Below are positions 57,220 to 58,435 of a stretch of DNA of 58,435 nt, piece after piece (position 1 is the stretch's first letter; each line of letters starts with the position of its first letter). The position numbers and the translations under genes were made by a program. The notes under the pieces are model-generated. The model was not told where the DNA came from, made no database searches, and worked only from the letters and a program-made list of their open reading frames with translations. Source of the DNA: Chloroflexota bacterium (GTDB lineage: Bacteria > Chloroflexota > Limnocylindria > P2-11E); NCBI GenBank assembly GCA_005883625.1, contig VBDU01000077.1, positions 1 through 58,435 on the forward strand. The letters are read 5' to 3'.

Positions 57220-58311
57220 CTACTCCTGCCGGCCCTTGGGGTGCGCCTGCTCGCGCTCGAGACCGAACGGCTTCAGGATCGGGCGGTCGTTGAAGGAGTA
57301 GAGGACCGCGTCGTCGCCCGCGCTGGCGTGCTCGTGCCACGACCAGGCCGGCACGACGAAGGTGTCGCTCTCCTCCCAGTCGAAGCGCTCGCCGCGGATG
57401 ATCGAGTAGCCGCGGCCTTCCGCCACGTGGTAGACGGCGCTCGACACGTGACGGTGCGCCTTCGTGTGCTCGCCCTTGCGGACGAGCTGCAGACAGCTCG
57501 ACATCGTGGGGAGCGACGGGCCGCCGGTGTACGGGTTCGTATATTCGAAGATGACGCCGTCGTACGGGCTCCCCTGGTCGCCCTTCGCCGCCTCGAGCGA
57601 GGCGCGTGCGTCCTTCCAGCGGTAGTTGAGGACCGGCGAGTAAAGACCCTCGCCGATCGGCCGCTCGAAGGCCGGCAGGAGGTTCGACCCATAGCGCCTG
57701 ATCGAGTCGTCGACTTCGCGGCGCAGCGGCTGCGTGAGCTCGGGGTAGTACTCGAAGAACATCGCGTCGACCGACTGAACGAACGGCATGTCGAGCCCGT
57801 CGAGCCAGAGCATGGGTACGTCGGCGTCGTTGCCGTGGTCGTGCCAGGCCCAGATCGGGGTCGTGAGGAAGTCGCCCTTCTCCATGAGCGAGCGCTCGCC
57901 GTTCACCGTCGTGTAGGCGCGCGAGCCCTCGATGACGAAGCGGATCGCGTTCGGCGTGTGGTGATGCGTGCGCGCGATCTCGTGGGGCAGGATCATCTGG
58001 ACCCCCGCGAAGAGGGTGCTCGTCGCGCCGGGCTTCTCCATGCCGGGGTTGAGGAGCATGAGGACCCGGCGCTCGGCCTCCTCGGCGCTCACAAGCTCGG
58101 CGGCCTTGTACATGCGCGGCCGCACGTCCTTCCACTTCCAGAGGTACGGGACGGCCTGCGTCGTCGGCTCGGGAGTCATCGCGTCCTTCAAGATGGCCCA
58201 GAGCGGCCTCATGTTGAATTCGGGAAGCTCCGCGTAGAACGCCTCGCGTTTGCGCTGGAGCTCGGGAGTGACCTTGGGTGTCGAGGGGGTCCCGATCATC
58301 ATCGGACGCAC
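57220..58311 (-). CDS. bicupin dioxygenase, gentisate 1,2-dioxygenase-like
   Basis: 363 residues with two cupin barrels. The first has the iron histidines in HEIARTHHHTPNAIRFVIEG (HxH, with a third histidine later in AWHDHGND). The second has HTKAHRHVSSAVYHVAEGRG. The family cleaves gentisate, 1-hydroxy-2-naphthoate or salicylate with iron(II). Ring-cleavage product isomerase and hydrolase genes are not nearby, so the true substrate is uncertain. GGAGG precedes the ATG at 58311; ATG codons at 58302 and 58299 are alternatives. Confidence 0.88.
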   Translation of the reverse strand: MRPMMIGTPSTPKVTPELQRKREAFYAELPEFNMRPLWAILKDAMTPEPTTQAVPYLWKWKDVRPRMYKAAELVSAEEAERRVLMLLNPGMEKPGATSTLFAGVQMILPHEIARTHHHTPNAIRFVIEGSRAYTTVNGERSLMEKGDFLTTPIWAWHDHGNDADVPMLWLDGLDMPFVQSVDAMFFEYYPELTQPLRREVDDSIRRYGSNLLPAFERPIGEGLYSPVLNYRWKDARASLEAAKGDQGSPYDGVIFEYTNPYTGGPSLPTMSSCLQLVRKGEHTKAHRHVSSAVYHVAEGRGYSIIRGERFDWEESDTFVVPAWSWHEHASAGDDAVLYSFNDRPILKPFGLEREQAHPKGRQE

Positions 58312-58344
58312 CTCCGGGGGACTTCAAACCTCATGGGATCCGCT

Positions 58345-58353
58345 GAAAAGTAT
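58345..58353 (-). promoter_or_regulatory. -10-like box upstream of the cupin gene
   Basis: CTATACTTT on the minus strand (TATACT, a near-consensus -10) lies about 35 nt before the start of the cupin gene, leaving a leader with a GGAGG ribosome site. This is one of the few leadered arrangements in the window. Confidence 0.35.
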
Positions 58354-58359
58354 AGGCGC

Positions 58360-58435
58360 GTGAAGAGAGCGCTCCTCGGTCTCCTGCTCGCGGGATGCGT
58401 GGTCGCTCGGCCGGCGACCCGTCGCTGCCCGACGG
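58360..58435 (+). CDS. lipoprotein N-terminus (cut by window end)
   Basis: GTG at 58360 begins VKRALLGLLLAGCVVARPAT, a lipoprotein signal with lipobox LLAGC, and remains open to the end of the window. TATAGG lies 6 nt upstream. Nothing can be said about the mature protein. Divergent from the cupin gene. Confidence 0.6.
   Translation, partial: MKRALLGLLLAGCVVARPATRRCPT

Noticed and set aside
1..58435. TGA reassigned to an amino acid throughout the genome
   Set aside because: Many genes end correctly at TGA in 4-bp overlaps; no other gene contains an internal TGA.
1..58435. tRNA, rRNA or CRISPR array
   Set aside because: No T-loop/anticodon pattern, rRNA block or regularly spaced direct repeats were recognised by eye; short RNAs could be missed.

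Overview
The window is about 58 kb of high-GC, densely packed bacterial DNA. Most neighbouring genes on the same strand overlap by 4 bp (ATGA, GTGA, TTGA or CTGA) or touch. Good Shine-Dalgarno sites are rare. Many divergent starts have a TANNNT box only 5-12 nt upstream, which suggests leaderless transcription. An F420-type LLM oxidoreductase, GYD and DUF2203 proteins, a fused alpha/beta E1 and a tungsten aldehyde:ferredoxin oxidoreductase fit a Chloroflexota-like soil or groundwater lineage. That placement is inference; no rRNA or tRNA gene was recognised.

Layout. 1-4.8 kb: LLM oxidoreductase, DUF309 protein, 7Fe ferredoxin, a free-standing LAGLIDADG homing endonuclease beside a solo IS-like direct repeat, a secreted Thr-rich protein, DUF2203 and GYD proteins. 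4.8-15 kb: an amidohydrolase, then a minus-strand run made of an alpha/beta hydrolase, a membrane thioredoxin with an in-frame TGA at the active site, a fused E1 alpha-beta, an orphan E1 beta, E2, lipA and lipB. These genes together make a lipoylated 2-oxoacid dehydrogenase and its cofactor. 15-33 kb: housekeeping and salvage genes (CPBP protease, class V aminotransferase, gamma-glutamyltransferase, MBL hydrolase, double GNAT, NUDIX, FabI, AOR, adenosine deaminase, GlcF/GlcD, AlkD, transglutaminase-like). 33-50 kb: an aldolase and a D-aminoacylase-like gene back to back, then one minus-strand run of 15 genes (50013 to 35584). It begins with a LacI regulator and an SsuABC-type transporter, continues through a cyclase, two zinc alcohol dehydrogenases and an AcoABC-like E1alpha/E1beta/E2, and ends with DinB, FAD, LLM and a third alcohol dehydrogenase. 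50-58 kb: an extracytoplasmic amidohydrolase, a TolB-like lipoprotein, an acetolactate-synthase-like enzyme coupled to a VapBC pair, GNAT, aldehyde dehydrogenase, a gentisate-dioxygenase-like cupin and the first codons of a lipoprotein.

The most unusual signals are: (1) a probable UxxC selenoprotein thioredoxin (TGA at 13521-13523) with a SECIS-like hairpin; (2) at least four genes whose conserved N-terminus can only be reached from a CTG codon lying in a CTGA overlap; (3) an 80-bp element 89% identical in the linkers of two otherwise divergent E2 genes; and (4) a family of GGGGGCTCTGCCCCC palindromes, some inserted in frame into protein genes.
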